64,000 nucleotides of DNA from Myxacorys californica WJT36-NPBG1 (GCA_019359315.1 JAHHHO010000024.1:1-64000); one strand, 5' to 3'; positions 17,871-27,386 are shown, counted from the first letter of the stretch. Notes: generated by a model from the sequence alone, not told the origin. Program-made: numbers and translations.

Positions 17871-19394
17871 ATGAGTTCCTTAGTAGTCGAGACTTCCCTT
17901 TACACCCTTGTCGCTGACTCAGCCGCTTCACCATCGGCTTTGCAAATGAGTCCGATCACGTTCAAATCGCTGATGAACAGTTTATTAGATGTGCTGGTTG
18001 AGCAGCAACTCCCAGCATTGATCTGGGCGAAACTACCGCGTGGGGAAGCGTGGCAAGCAGAACTTGAGCGATATATGAAACTCGGCGATGTTGCTCAGGG
18101 AACCTACCTATTTAAAAATCAACGGGATGACGTTCCAGAAGAGGCGTTACCCACAACCCATAAGCCCATGTCTGAGTCGGTGGACAGTACTCAGGAGTCG
18201 CCTGAGTGTAAGCTTCACTCAAAACCTGACTCAACAGCGGTATCGGTTCAGCTTGCCGCTGATAGCCCGCTTCGACGAGAATATTTTTTGATCATTTGGT
18301 CAACGCAATTTTGCGGAGTCTTGGTTGCCCATCGTTCAAAAAATGGGGCGACATCCAAAGATGAGCTTCAAACCACCTTTATTCCAGACGAAGAAACGAC
18401 CGAAAAGCGACCCTCATTAATGACCTTTCTGGTGCTGGATCAGGCAACGACTCGGCGAGCAGTGGGCGCATTGCACAGGTCTATGGAAGCCATCTCGTCC
18501 CCGTTGAACAAAAGCTGGGAAGCCGCGATCGCAAAAATTCAGCCCGCTCAAGTCAGTTCTCCAATGATTGAGCAGTTCCTCATCCGGCAAGTCCAGCGCC
18601 AAGAAGACCTGTGGCAGAGAGGCACCAGCTACCGTCGTCAAGCCGAACTCGCCAATCTCTTACAGCTTCAAAATGAGGAATTAGTCAGCGCCATTCGGTT
18701 AAAAGATGAGTTTGTGCATACGGTGGGGCAAGAACTCCGAACGCCGCTCACGACGATGAAAACAGCGATCACGTTGCTCAATTCTCCTACATTAAAGCCG
18801 CCGCAACGTCAGCGCTACATGGATTTGCTCGTGAAAGAGTGCGATCGCCAGACGGCACTAATTAGTAGCTTGCTCGATCTCGTCAGTCTCGATCAGATGG
18901 CAGATCAAGCGATTATTCAAGCGTTGCAGTTGATAGACATTGTGCCCGGAGTGGTCAGCACCTACCAACCATTGGCAGAAGAAAAAGGAGTGCGGTTAGC
19001 GTATACGGTGCCTGAAAATTTACCTGCGATCGCCTGTCTCAACACCTGGTTAAAGCAAATTGTGATTCATCTGCTCCGCAACGGGATTAAGTTCACGCCG
19101 AGAGGCGGACAGGTTTGGGTCAGAGCCAAGCAGCAGGATGATTTTGTCCAACTAGAGTTCAAAGATACCGGAATTGGAATTCCAGCAAATGAGATTTCAA
19201 AAATCTTTGATCGGTTCTATCGGGTGCGGCAAGCCGTCGAGACTGAAACGAACGGGGCAGGATTGGGACTCACCGTTGTTCAGCAATTGCTAATCCATTG
19301 CGGCGGCTCGATTTCGGTCAGAAGTCGGGCAGGAGAAGGATCTGTTTTTACAGTTTTGTTACCCATTTACAAAGGCACAGTCGAACCCGATTAG
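17871..19394 (+). CDS. Sensor histidine kinase-like protein, phospho-acceptor His replaced by Gln
   Basis: 507 aa, no membrane span. Residues 1-205 resemble the DICT-type sensor region of cyanobacterial signalling proteins (PALIWAKLPRGEAWQAELER). A helical linker leads to a HisKA dimerisation region, DEFVHTVGQELRTPLTTMK, where the canonical SHELRTPL His is Gln 287 (codon CAA at 18729-18731). The HATPase domain looks intact: N box LLRNGIKFTP, G1 DTGIGIP, F box IFDRFYR, G2 GAGLGLTVV. ATP binding is therefore expected but normal autophosphorylation is not, unless His 283 substitutes. It could act as a phosphatase or allosteric partner. No response regulator is adjacent. Confidence 0.85.
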   Translation: MSSLVVETSLYTLVADSAASPSALQMSPITFKSLMNSLLDVLVEQQLPALIWAKLPRGEAWQAELERYMKLGDVAQGTYLFKNQRDDVPEEALPTTHKPMSESVDSTQESPECKLHSKPDSTAVSVQLAADSPLRREYFLIIWSTQFCGVLVAHRSKNGATSKDELQTTFIPDEETTEKRPSLMTFLVLDQATTRRAVGALHRSMEAISSPLNKSWEAAIAKIQPAQVSSPMIEQFLIRQVQRQEDLWQRGTSYRRQAELANLLQLQNEELVSAIRLKDEFVHTVGQELRTPLTTMKTAITLLNSPTLKPPQRQRYMDLLVKECDRQTALISSLLDLVSLDQMADQAIIQALQLIDIVPGVVSTYQPLAEEKGVRLAYTVPENLPAIACLNTWLKQIVIHLLRNGIKFTPRGGQVWVRAKQQDDFVQLEFKDTGIGIPANEISKIFDRFYRVRQAVETETNGAGLGLTVVQQLLIHCGGSISVRSRAGEGSVFTVLLPIYKGTVEPD

Positions 19395-19479
19395 CAGAAT
19401 TAGATTTGAGTTCTAAGAGGAATCCGCTAAGGTTAGAATCGGGCCTCTTTTGTTAGCGTTTGCTTAGCGCTCAAGTTTT

Positions 19480-19953
19480 ATGTCCATTACCATTTCGATT
19501 AACGCCGCTCAGATTGATGCCTTAGATTTATCACCCGCCGTGGATGCGATCGCGCCGCTCCTAACTCACGCGGCTGAATATGAGCAGCAGATCCAGTTCG
19601 CGATCGACTATCCCTTAGAACCCGGCGATCCCCGAGAATTGCCAGAAGTGCCAGAGGTGCGCCTTTGGTTTATTCGTTTAGATGCCTTGTATCCATGGCT
19701 GCCGTTTCTGCTGGACTGGAAGGCTGGAGAATTTGCCCGCTACACCGCCATGCTTGTGCCTCATCAGTTTCATCCCAAAGACGGCATCCAGTACAACCCG
19801 GAAGCCCTTGAAATTCATGTGATGCACAAAACGTTTGTCTTGTTGTACTGGCTCAAAGAGTTAGGGATCGAAAGCCCATCACGGCTCAAGGCGATGACCC
19901 AAATGGTGGGCTACGAGTTGGAGGATGAGTTTTTTGAGATGTTAAATCGTTAA
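19480..19953 (+). CDS. crr6: CRR6 family NdhI maturation factor
   Basis: 157 aa, soluble. CRR6 (DUF1817) is needed in plants and cyanobacteria to mature the NdhI subunit and so assemble the hydrophilic arm of photosynthetic NDH-1. The conserved blocks are visible: YPLEPGDPRELPEVPEVRLW (about residues 46-65), RLDALYPWLPFLLDWKAGE, and MLVPHQFHPKDGIQYNPEAL with the helical C-terminus. Length matches the cyanobacterial family. It stands alone ahead of recJ, 129 bp apart. Confidence 0.9.
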   Translation: MSITISINAAQIDALDLSPAVDAIAPLLTHAAEYEQQIQFAIDYPLEPGDPRELPEVPEVRLWFIRLDALYPWLPFLLDWKAGEFARYTAMLVPHQFHPKDGIQYNPEALEIHVMHKTFVLLYWLKELGIESPSRLKAMTQMVGYELEDEFFEMLNR

Positions 19954-20082
19954 TGTTAAATCGTTAGAGAGAAGCGGACAGGGTACAATGCTTCCCTAGT
20001 TGGAGTACGTTTGCATCACAGTTGATTCTATCTGAGCAAACGATCGCCTCTAAAATTCGCTTCTTTAGCGCCTAATTTTACG

Positions 20083-22089
20083 ATGCTTGAGCTTCCTAGT
20101 CCTAGATCCGTTGCGTCTAAACGCGCTGGCATTCCCGACCAGCGCTGGAACCTGCTTCCGGTTCAAACCGAACGGGCATTAGCGTTAGCTCAAGCAACGC
20201 AAGTCTCTCCACTTTTAGCGCAAGTTCTACTCAATCGTGGGCTCGACACGCCAAAAGCCATTGCGACGTTCCTCGATCCCGATTCTGAAGCACTGCCTTC
20301 CCCACTAGAAGACTTTTCCGATCTGGCGCTGAGTCTAGAACTGCTGATCAATGCGATTAATGAGCGTCAAGCGATCGCGATTTGCGGTGACTACGACGCA
20401 GACGGCATGACGAGTACAGCCCTTCTGCTGCGGGCACTGCGCTACCTTGGCGCACAAGTAGACTACGCGATTCCCAGCCGCATGAACGAAGGGTACGGCA
20501 TCAATGAGCGGATTATCGAAGAATTTTATGATGAAGGGGTCGGACTGATTCTCACCGTCGATAACGGAATTGCCGCGCATAAACCGATCGAACGTGCTCG
20601 TGAGTTGGGATTAACAGTGATCATTACGGATCACCACGATTTACCGCCACAGCTACCAAACGCGAATGCCATTCTCAATCCTAAATTGATTGCTGAAACA
20701 TCTCCCTATCGCAGCATGGCAGGCGTCGGAGTGGCCTATGTTTTAGCGGTTTGTCTAGCTCAGAGTTTTGGGCAGCGTGACTTGCAAAATACGCTGCTAG
20801 AGTTGTTTACTTTGGGAACGATCGCTGATCTTGCGCCGCTAACGGGGGTGAATCGTCGGTGGGTGCGGAGAGGCTTACAACTCCTGCCGAAATCTAAGAT
20901 TGAAGGAATTCAAGCGCTGATTCAAGTGGCGGGATTGAGCGGTGAGAAAAACCTGAAGCCAGAAGCGATCGGCTTTCGCTTGGGGCCTCGAATTAATGCC
21001 GTGGGTCGCTTGGCAGATCCACAGATTGTGATTGAACTATTAACCACTAACGATGATGGCATTGCATTAGAGCGAGCCATGCAGTGTGAACAGATTAATA
21101 AACATCGGCAGCAACTCTGCGAAACCATTGAAAAAGAAGCCATTAGTGCTTATGAGAATGGATCGGTCAACGCGAAAGAAGAACATGTGTTGCTCTTAGT
21201 GCAACCAGAATGGCATCATGGCGTGATCGGAATTGTCGCATCTCGGTTAGTCGAACGATATGGCGTTCCGGTGTTCATTGGAACATATGAAGATGACAAG
21301 CGAGAACACATTCGTGGGTCAGCGCGAAGTATTCCAGAGTTCAATGTGTTTGACGCACTAGAGTTTACGAAAGATTGCCTCCTCAAGCATGGAGGACACA
21401 AAGCCGCAGGCGGATTTTCCTTTGAGGGCACGCGGCTGGAAGAGGTGCGATCGCGCCTCCGACAATTCGCTCAACAGTGCCTCAAACCCGAACATCTCAA
21501 GCCGTTAGTCACTATTGATGCCCAAGCGAATCTAGAGCAACTCGACTTTCATCTCTACGCCCAACTCGACGCGCTCCACCCCTGCGGCATGGAGAATCCC
21601 GATCCTGTGTTTTGGACGCCCAACGTCCGGATCAGTGATCAAAAGCTGGTTGGCAAAGGGCATCTCAAATTTATGGTGAGTCATGATTCGATTGCCGCTA
21701 GAAAAATTGCCGCGATCGCATGGCGGTGGGGAGAATACTATCCGTTACCGAAATTCTTGGACATCGCCTATCGGCTTCGCACGAATGAATGGAACGGCGA
21801 CGTTTCGATTCAACTTGAAGTGGTTGGAGTTAGATTGCCACATCAGCCCAGCGCGGCTGGAGTCGAGTTTTTGTTTAACCAGCGATCGTATAGCTGCACA
21901 ATAGAAGAACAAAGCGGCGTTAAAGAACTGAAAATTCGCAATGATAGAGGCGACGTTCTAGCTATCCAGAAGGGACAAAAGATTGGTACACTCGGCAAAA
22001 TCAATCATCCCTCTCAAACTGTCGATGTTTCTCAGCAACCTTACTACGACTTAATCAGAACTGCCCTCACCGCTTTGACTGTCTCATGA
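20083..22089 (+). CDS. recJ: Single-stranded-DNA-specific exonuclease RecJ
   Basis: 668 aa, 5'-3' ssDNA exonuclease of recombination and mismatch repair. The DHH-family metal motifs are visible: CGDYDADGMTSTALL (about residues 103-117), TVDNGIAAH and IITDHHDLPP (the DHH signature). The DHHA1 part has WHHGVIGIVASRLVERYG and LLKHGGHKAAGGFSF, and the OB-fold region follows (CGMENPDPVFWTPN). About 100 extra C-terminal residues beyond the E. coli protein are usual in cyanobacteria. It converges on the UspA gene with only 2 bp between the stops. Confidence 0.95.
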   Translation: MLELPSPRSVASKRAGIPDQRWNLLPVQTERALALAQATQVSPLLAQVLLNRGLDTPKAIATFLDPDSEALPSPLEDFSDLALSLELLINAINERQAIAICGDYDADGMTSTALLLRALRYLGAQVDYAIPSRMNEGYGINERIIEEFYDEGVGLILTVDNGIAAHKPIERARELGLTVIITDHHDLPPQLPNANAILNPKLIAETSPYRSMAGVGVAYVLAVCLAQSFGQRDLQNTLLELFTLGTIADLAPLTGVNRRWVRRGLQLLPKSKIEGIQALIQVAGLSGEKNLKPEAIGFRLGPRINAVGRLADPQIVIELLTTNDDGIALERAMQCEQINKHRQQLCETIEKEAISAYENGSVNAKEEHVLLLVQPEWHHGVIGIVASRLVERYGVPVFIGTYEDDKREHIRGSARSIPEFNVFDALEFTKDCLLKHGGHKAAGGFSFEGTRLEEVRSRLRQFAQQCLKPEHLKPLVTIDAQANLEQLDFHLYAQLDALHPCGMENPDPVFWTPNVRISDQKLVGKGHLKFMVSHDSIAARKIAAIAWRWGEYYPLPKFLDIAYRLRTNEWNGDVSIQLEVVGVRLPHQPSAAGVEFLFNQRSYSCTIEEQSGVKELKIRNDRGDVLAIQKGQKIGTLGKINHPSQTVDVSQQPYYDLIRTALTALTVS

Positions 22090-22091
22090 GG

Positions 22092-22970
22092 TTACTTTCT
22101 GAACGGGAAATAGAGAACAGGGTGCATACTTCGACGGACGCATTCATTCGCAAAGCTTGGAGACGACCATTCTAATAAGGGGTTGACGTTATTGGACGAG
22201 AGCGCGATCGCGCTAATGTCAAACTCTTGCGCTGCCGTTAGCAACTCCGTAATCGGATTGCCATGCCGAACTTCAATTTTTATGTTGATTCCCAACCCTT
22301 GGAAGTCGTTTCGGATCGGCTCCAACTTCTGAGCGACAAATTCTTGTTCTTCCTGAGCCGACCATCTCAACCGACCGCCTTCCTCAATCACTCGACACAG
22401 AACGCAGTTTCTTACCCCATGATTACGGTTAGCCTGCGCTAGTCGCTTCACTTGCTCAACGGTAAATTTTGACGCTTCACTGTCGTCATACGGCAACAAC
22501 AAATCACGAAACAAATGCTGACATCGCAGACTGAGTTCTTCTGAGGTGTAGGTCGAGATTAGCTGAGGACGCAGGGTAAACAGGGGAAGCGTGAGTTGTT
22601 TGGCAAGGTCAATAGTGGTACTTCCAAACAGTTTCTCGGTCAGTAGATTGCGGTTTTGTGTGCCCAGAATTAGTACATCGGCTCGATGGGTTTTTGCGGC
22701 TTGAAGCATTGCATCAACCGCTCGTCCCGCTTTTACTTCGACTTTTACTTCGACTCCCGCAGGTACATGTTCTAATGCAACCGCTAATTTCTCTTCAGCG
22801 CGATTCATCTTCTCAGTGTCGGGGCGGGGAACTCCTGATTTCTCAACCAAGGGAACGACATGCAGAAAGACAATTTGCGTTGCGCCACTGGCCGCTAAGT
22901 CAGGGATGAACTGCGTTAGACGCTGCAAACTATCTGTGAAGTCAGTACAAATGAGAGGACGCTGAAACAT
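22092..22970 (-). CDS. Tandem universal stress protein (UspA) family
   Basis: 292 aa made of two UspA domains. Domain 1 (residues 1-140) ends with the ATP-binding-type motif LILGTQNRNLLTEKLFGSTT, which fits G-2x-G-9x-G(S/T). Domain 2 (about 155-290) has the matching strand FDISAIALSSNN but lacks the glycine-rich loop, so it probably does not bind ATP. Such tandem proteins respond to stress through nucleotide-dependent dimerisation. The two-domain layout is common in cyanobacteria. No operon partners. Confidence 0.85.
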   Translation of the reverse strand: MFQRPLICTDFTDSLQRLTQFIPDLAASGATQIVFLHVVPLVEKSGVPRPDTEKMNRAEEKLAVALEHVPAGVEVKVEVKAGRAVDAMLQAAKTHRADVLILGTQNRNLLTEKLFGSTTIDLAKQLTLPLFTLRPQLISTYTSEELSLRCQHLFRDLLLPYDDSEASKFTVEQVKRLAQANRNHGVRNCVLCRVIEEGGRLRWSAQEEQEFVAQKLEPIRNDFQGLGINIKIEVRHGNPITELLTAAQEFDISAIALSSNNVNPLLEWSSPSFANECVRRSMHPVLYFPFRK

Positions 22971-23226
22971 AACAGTAAGAATTAAAGGTTAAACAAGTAG
23001 CTGATGCGACGTTGCAGCAATCTTTTTTGCAAAGGAAGCGATACCCAAAATCCTAACTTAAAGTCTTCCATGTTGAATTATTGACTGCCAATTGAGTCAG
23101 ATCGAGCTATTTACCAACGTTGAGCGCTTACATTTTAGGAGCTAGATGGTGAACTCGATCGCAAATGCAAGGACACGGTATTAGACCTGTACTTCATTTG
23201 CCTTTGCGTTAGCGCTGCCGAAGGCG

Positions 23227-24177
23227 TCAGAAAATCGGCAAATCGTCAGGCATTTCTAAACGTTGAACAACATCCTCATGATTATCCTGGAGGCAGTGCA
23301 AGTTTTCTAGAAAGTTGTCCTTTGCTGCACTGTCTGAAGTATTGCTACGTGGAGATTTAAGCTCACTTTCCTTTAACCCCTTCAGTGGTAGGAAGCACCA
23401 CAGACCTTGACTTACGAGACGCAGCCACACCATGCCTCCTGTCGTTGCAACAAACAGCACGAAAGCTAATGTGCTAGAAGGTTCGGGAACCGCACGGCCA
23501 CAGGAACCAAGCCCTTGCGGAGCTTGAACACAGGCTTTCGTCTCCACGCGCTGTACTAACCTAAGAGAGGTTGGGCAGTCAAATGTGCGAGAGTACATTC
23601 CCCCAACTTCTGCTACAGCAAATTCCTGTCGCCCTCCGATCCCGGTATCCGTGAGGTTAGGCAATAAGGTGAGATTATTTCCCGTCGATCTGATCTTGAG
23701 ACGATCGACGCTTCCTGGCGTGTCTAGGTTGCCTAACACTGTAATATTGAGTGAATCTAGAAGGGTTTCTAGTCCGTCTGTAACGTCATACAATGCCAGC
23801 GAAATAGCACCCGTTGCCCTTGCAAGTTCTAAGCTCGGATTGTCGATCGCGGTTTCTAGAGCTAATAGGCCGAAGAAGGCGAAACCAAAGCGGATAGGAA
23901 CGGTTTGACTTGCCGAGAGAAAGAGGTTTTCTGTGCTTGCCGCCGATCGAGCCAAGTTCTGAAAGTCAGTTCCGTTACCAACGGCAATACTATTTACGTT
24001 AGCTTCGGCTGCAAATGGTTCTGTTGAAGTTGGGGAAGAAAGCTGACCCGCAAGAATAGTTTGTGCTCTGGAGAATGCCAAACTAGCGGCGTTGGTAGGG
24101 GAGGCTGCGATCGCGATCGCAGCAAACGGCGCAGTGACTAACAGCCGCGACTGACGAATTCTAAAATTTAATTTCAT
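23227..24177 (-). CDS. PEP-CTERM-type exported protein with a C-terminal extension
   Basis: 316 aa. The signal peptide is MKLNFRIRQSRLLVTAPFAA with cleavage probably after TNA (residue 30). A beta-rich mature region has four Cys at residues 201-226. The sorting motif VPEPSSTLAFVLFVATTGGM (230-249) is followed by WLRL, as in PEP-CTERM proteins that exosortase processes. Normally the protein ends a few basic residues later; here another 60-odd residues follow, rich in Ser, Glu and Asp and ending DDLPIF. This tail may come from loss of the original stop. Function unknown. Confidence 0.75.
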   Translation of the reverse strand: MKLNFRIRQSRLLVTAPFAAIAIAASPTNAASLAFSRAQTILAGQLSSPTSTEPFAAEANVNSIAVGNGTDFQNLARSAASTENLFLSASQTVPIRFGFAFFGLLALETAIDNPSLELARATGAISLALYDVTDGLETLLDSLNITVLGNLDTPGSVDRLKIRSTGNNLTLLPNLTDTGIGGRQEFAVAEVGGMYSRTFDCPTSLRLVQRVETKACVQAPQGLGSCGRAVPEPSSTLAFVLFVATTGGMVWLRLVSQGLWCFLPLKGLKESELKSPRSNTSDSAAKDNFLENLHCLQDNHEDVVQRLEMPDDLPIF

Positions 24178-24553
24178 GCAGTTTGCTCACAACCTTGACT
24201 AGGGTTGAGTTCCTACTTCGAGGGTTTGCTGACGCTGAATTCTGACGACGTTTGATACCCTGAAAGACGGTAATTGAAAGCTTTTAGATCCGCAATGGAT
24301 AGGGTGTATCTTAGGTAGACCTATCTTGGATCTACTGTGTACGTAGCTGGTAGCGCTACAGAGATGATAAACAGAATACGGGAGAGATTCAGTAGATAAA
24401 TTGGGATTTCACGAAAAACCTATATAAATCAAACGCGCTGTACTGGTACAAGTTGGTGATGGTAGTATATTCCTCCCTTGGCATGATGTTATTGCCATCC
24501 CTTAGCGCCTATTTCTTAATACAGAACGAGAAAGGCTTGGGATAAAGTACATC
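24178..24553. other. Divergent intergenic region
   Basis: 376 bp separating the PEP-CTERM gene (minus) from the fasciclin gene (plus). It must hold both promoters, but no reliable -10/-35 pair, repeat or RNA gene was identified. Confidence 0.4.
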
Positions 24554-24973
24554 ATGGCAAATCTTTTAGAAACAGCAGCACAGGCAGGGTCATTCAGCAC
24601 CTTTTTAGAAGCGGTGAAAAAGTGTGATCTTGCGTCTACTCTAAATGCAGAAGGCTCTCTAACTCTACTCATACCGACCAATGATGCATTTACCAAACTG
24701 CCTGAAGGGACGCTAGACGGACTGTTAGAAGATGTAACCAAGTTGAAGAAAGTGCTGATGTATCACGTTGTCTTTGGCGATGTGCGATCGCAGGATCTCG
24801 CCGAAATTGACGAAGCGCCAACTGCAGAAGGCTCGGTAATTGCGGTTGATCATTCAAACGGTATTACTGTCAATGATGTTCGTGTTCTCAAGACAGACAT
24901 ACTCGCCGACAACGGCGTGATTCATGAAATTGAAGGGGTATTAATGCCGGCAATGCTGGCAGGTCATTCATAA
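24554..24973 (+). CDS. Fasciclin (FAS1) domain protein without a signal peptide
   Basis: 139 aa, a single FAS1 domain over nearly the whole length. The H1 box is LTLLIPTNDAFTKLPEGTLD (about residues 36-55), the central YHVVFGDVRSQDL follows, and the H2 box is NGVIHEIEGVLMP near the end. FAS1 domains usually mediate extracellular adhesion or carotenoid/lipid binding. Here no signal peptide precedes the domain (MANLLETAAQAGSFSTFLEA), so a cytosolic or non-classically exported protein is expected, as in several short cyanobacterial FAS1 proteins. No gene partners. Confidence 0.88.
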   Translation: MANLLETAAQAGSFSTFLEAVKKCDLASTLNAEGSLTLLIPTNDAFTKLPEGTLDGLLEDVTKLKKVLMYHVVFGDVRSQDLAEIDEAPTAEGSVIAVDHSNGITVNDVRVLKTDILADNGVIHEIEGVLMPAMLAGHS

Positions 24974-25055
24974 ATCTGCGAATCTCGATGCTACGGACGT
25001 GAATGATTTGTTATCCTAGACTCCTCTCGGACACACTTTCAACAGGAATAGGGCA

Positions 25056-26306
25056 TTGAACACATTTGCCGCACTGAACCCTCAAACCCGGCGGAGCTTG
25101 AGGGTTCTCTTTGTTGCGGGACTGTTATTTTGGTCAAGTCTGGCAAGTCTACTGCCGACGTTGCCGCCTTACATTAAATCCATTGGGGCAGCAGATGATT
25201 TGCTGGGGGTTGTTATGGGATCCTTTGCGGTAGGGCTGCTAATCGTTCGTCCTGTTCTTGGACGCATGGCAGATACTCGTGGACGCAAAGGGGTACTGCT
25301 AATTGGAATTAGTGTGGCTGCGATCGCGCCCGTCTGTCACCTGCTGACGCAATCAATTCCGGTGCTCATTCTCGTGCGGATGTTTCATGGAGTCAGCATT
25401 GCCGCCTTTACAACCGCCTACAGTTCTCTCGTGGTCGATCTTTCTCCACCTCAAAAACGCGGTGAATTGATTGGTTACATGAGCTTAGTTAACCCAATCG
25501 GAATGGCGATCGGTCCGGCAATCGGCGGATTTCTAGAGGCGTGGCAAGGATTTGCTCCGGTCTTCTTCCTCGCATCGGGCCTCGGCGCAGTGAGCTTTCT
25601 CTGTGCATACCAGGTCAAGCCTCCTGCTTTGCATCCCCAGCCTGAAGCAGAGCAGTCTAGAGAAAATGTATTTTGGCGATTACTGCTCAGCGATCGCATT
25701 CGGATTCCGACGATCACAATGTTACTAGTCGGGATTGTCTTTGGCGCGATCGCAACGTTTGTACCGCTCTACATTGCCGAAGCAAACGTAAATTTGAATG
25801 CTGGATTGTTTTACACGGCGGCAGCAATTACGAGTTTTGGAACACGATTTGTCGCTGGAAAAGCCAGCGATCGCCACGGACGCGGACGCTTTATCACAAT
25901 TGGATTGCTCTGCTACGGTTTGTCAATGCTCGTGCTGTGGCAAGCTCGCACGGCTGAATGGTTTCTCGTGGCGGGGCTGCTAGAAGGAATTGGCGGCGGA
26001 ACCTACTTGCCCATCATGATTGCTTTGGTTGCTGATCGGTGTCAGCCGCACGAACGCGGACGCATCTTCGGCTTGTTTATTGGTGGATTTGATTTGGGCA
26101 TTGCGATCGCAGGCCCGCTTTTAGGATCGGTTGCAAAATCACTCGGTTATCGGGGACTGTACGGCGTTTCAGCTTGTGTTGCATTTGCTGCACTGCTGGT
26201 GTTTGTAACGCTTTCGAGCAAGAGTATTTCTGAATCGGTTAAGTTCGCCTTGGGGCACAGCAAAGATCCTTATGCCATTCCTAGAGACAGCATGGTTTCT
26301 CAGTAG
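25056..26306 (+). CDS. MFS transporter
   Basis: 416 aa, twelve predicted membrane helices. A TTG start at 25056 is preceded by AGGA at about 8 bp. Motif A appears in both halves: GRMADTRGRKGVLL after helix 2 and GKASDRHGRGRFI after helix 8. GPAIGGFLEAWQGFAPVFF matches motif C of drug/H+ antiporters, so an exporter is likely; the substrate is not predictable. The cytosolic loop between halves is short. It converges on the J-domain gene with 24 bp between the stops. Confidence 0.88.
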   Translation: MNTFAALNPQTRRSLRVLFVAGLLFWSSLASLLPTLPPYIKSIGAADDLLGVVMGSFAVGLLIVRPVLGRMADTRGRKGVLLIGISVAAIAPVCHLLTQSIPVLILVRMFHGVSIAAFTTAYSSLVVDLSPPQKRGELIGYMSLVNPIGMAIGPAIGGFLEAWQGFAPVFFLASGLGAVSFLCAYQVKPPALHPQPEAEQSRENVFWRLLLSDRIRIPTITMLLVGIVFGAIATFVPLYIAEANVNLNAGLFYTAAAITSFGTRFVAGKASDRHGRGRFITIGLLCYGLSMLVLWQARTAEWFLVAGLLEGIGGGTYLPIMIALVADRCQPHERGRIFGLFIGGFDLGIAIAGPLLGSVAKSLGYRGLYGVSACVAFAALLVFVTLSSKSISESVKFALGHSKDPYAIPRDSMVSQ

Positions 26307-26330
26307 CGCATTTAACGTCGCGAATGCTAT

Positions 26331-27386
26331 TTACGCTTCGTGTACTTTTCCGTTGGGCATCACTGCCCCTGAAAGCTTCGCCCCCGTCATCTTCACCATC
26401 ACGCGATCGTCAAATCCCACTTTTGCCCCGCGCAGATTCGCGCCGCTCAAATCTGCGCCGCTCAAATCTGCACCAATTAGGTTGGCATCTTGCAAGTCTG
26501 CCCCACACAGGTTTGCCCCTAGCAAATTCGCCCGGAACAAATTTGCTCCTTGCATCTTTGCTCCTTCTAAATTCACTTTATGCATGAAAGCATCGCTCAG
26601 GTTTGCATTGCTTAAGTTGGCACGGCTCAGGTTATAGCCCGACAAGTCTTTCTCTTTCAGATCGCGACCACTGAGATCGGTTCCGGTGAGGTCACGCTCT
26701 TGAGAACGAGGCGGCGTTTTTGGCGGTTGATGATACTCCGCCCGATAGTGCGACTGCCGATAGTAGTTTGACTGTTGAGAGGTGCTGGACTGCTGAGATG
26801 AAGAGGAGGTGCTGGACTGCTGAGATGAAGAGTTCGATGGTTGAGGTGGGGACGGCTGAGCTTGCGGGGGTTTGTGATACTCCGATCGATACTGTGACTG
26901 TGAGTAGTAGTTTTGATAATTTTGAGAGGACTGGGTGGCGTGCCCGCTGCCCTTCTGACCATTCTGCGAGGAGTGCCCATTGGACGAGTGACCGTTTTGA
27001 GACGAATGAGTAGAATACCCGTTCTGCGAGGAGTGCCCGTTGGACGAGTGACCGTTTTGGGACGAATGAGTAGACTGCCCGTTAGACGACGGACGGTGAT
27101 AGTAAGAATGATAATAAGTTTGTCTCGATTCGCTTCTTGACGGTTCGTGCGATCGCGTGGTCTGCGCTTGAGGTTTCGGGTTGCGCTCATGCTTTCGCAA
27201 CACATCACGCGCATGATTGAGTTCCTTGATTTTCGCTTCCGCTTTTTGCACGAGGCGGGGATTATCTTTCGGCACACGATCGGGATGCCAAATGAACACT
27301 AGATCTTTGTACGCCTGATTAACCTCTTCCCAAGGCGCACCAAGTTCGAGTCCCAATACTTGATAACAGCGTTCTAGTTCTCCCAT
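26331..27386 (-). CDS. J-domain / Ser-Asn-Gln-rich linker / pentapeptide-repeat fusion
   Basis: 351 aa in three parts. Residues 1-68 are a DnaJ J domain with an intact HPD at 34-36 (VFIWHPDRVPKD), able in principle to stimulate an Hsp70. Residues 75-230 are a low-complexity linker of Ser, His, Gln, Asn and Tyr with tandem units such as SSNGHSSQNG and SQYRSEYHKPP. Residues 232-345 hold about 20 pentapeptides of A(D/N)LxG type, a right-handed beta-helix. The linker DNA is itself repetitive (about 26790-27070). Combined J/pentapeptide proteins occur in cyanobacteria; their client is unknown. Confidence 0.88.
   Translation of the reverse strand: MGELERCYQVLGLELGAPWEEVNQAYKDLVFIWHPDRVPKDNPRLVQKAEAKIKELNHARDVLRKHERNPKPQAQTTRSHEPSRSESRQTYYHSYYHRPSSNGQSTHSSQNGHSSNGHSSQNGYSTHSSQNGHSSNGHSSQNGQKGSGHATQSSQNYQNYYSQSQYRSEYHKPPQAQPSPPQPSNSSSQQSSTSSSSQQSSTSQQSNYYRQSHYRAEYHQPPKTPPRSQERDLTGTDLSGRDLKEKDLSGYNLSRANLSNANLSDAFMHKVNLEGAKMQGANLFRANLLGANLCGADLQDANLIGADLSGADLSGANLRGAKVGFDDRVMVKMTGAKLSGAVMPNGKVHEA

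Noticed and set aside
19417-19451. AGAGG/CCTCT pair after the kinase-like gene as a terminator
   Set aside because: Only a 5-6 bp stem with a long loop; too weak to call.
26790-27070. Repetitive DNA as a possible CRISPR-like array
   Set aside because: Repeats are codon-based coding repeats of the Ser/Asn/Gln-rich linker, with no unique spacers.
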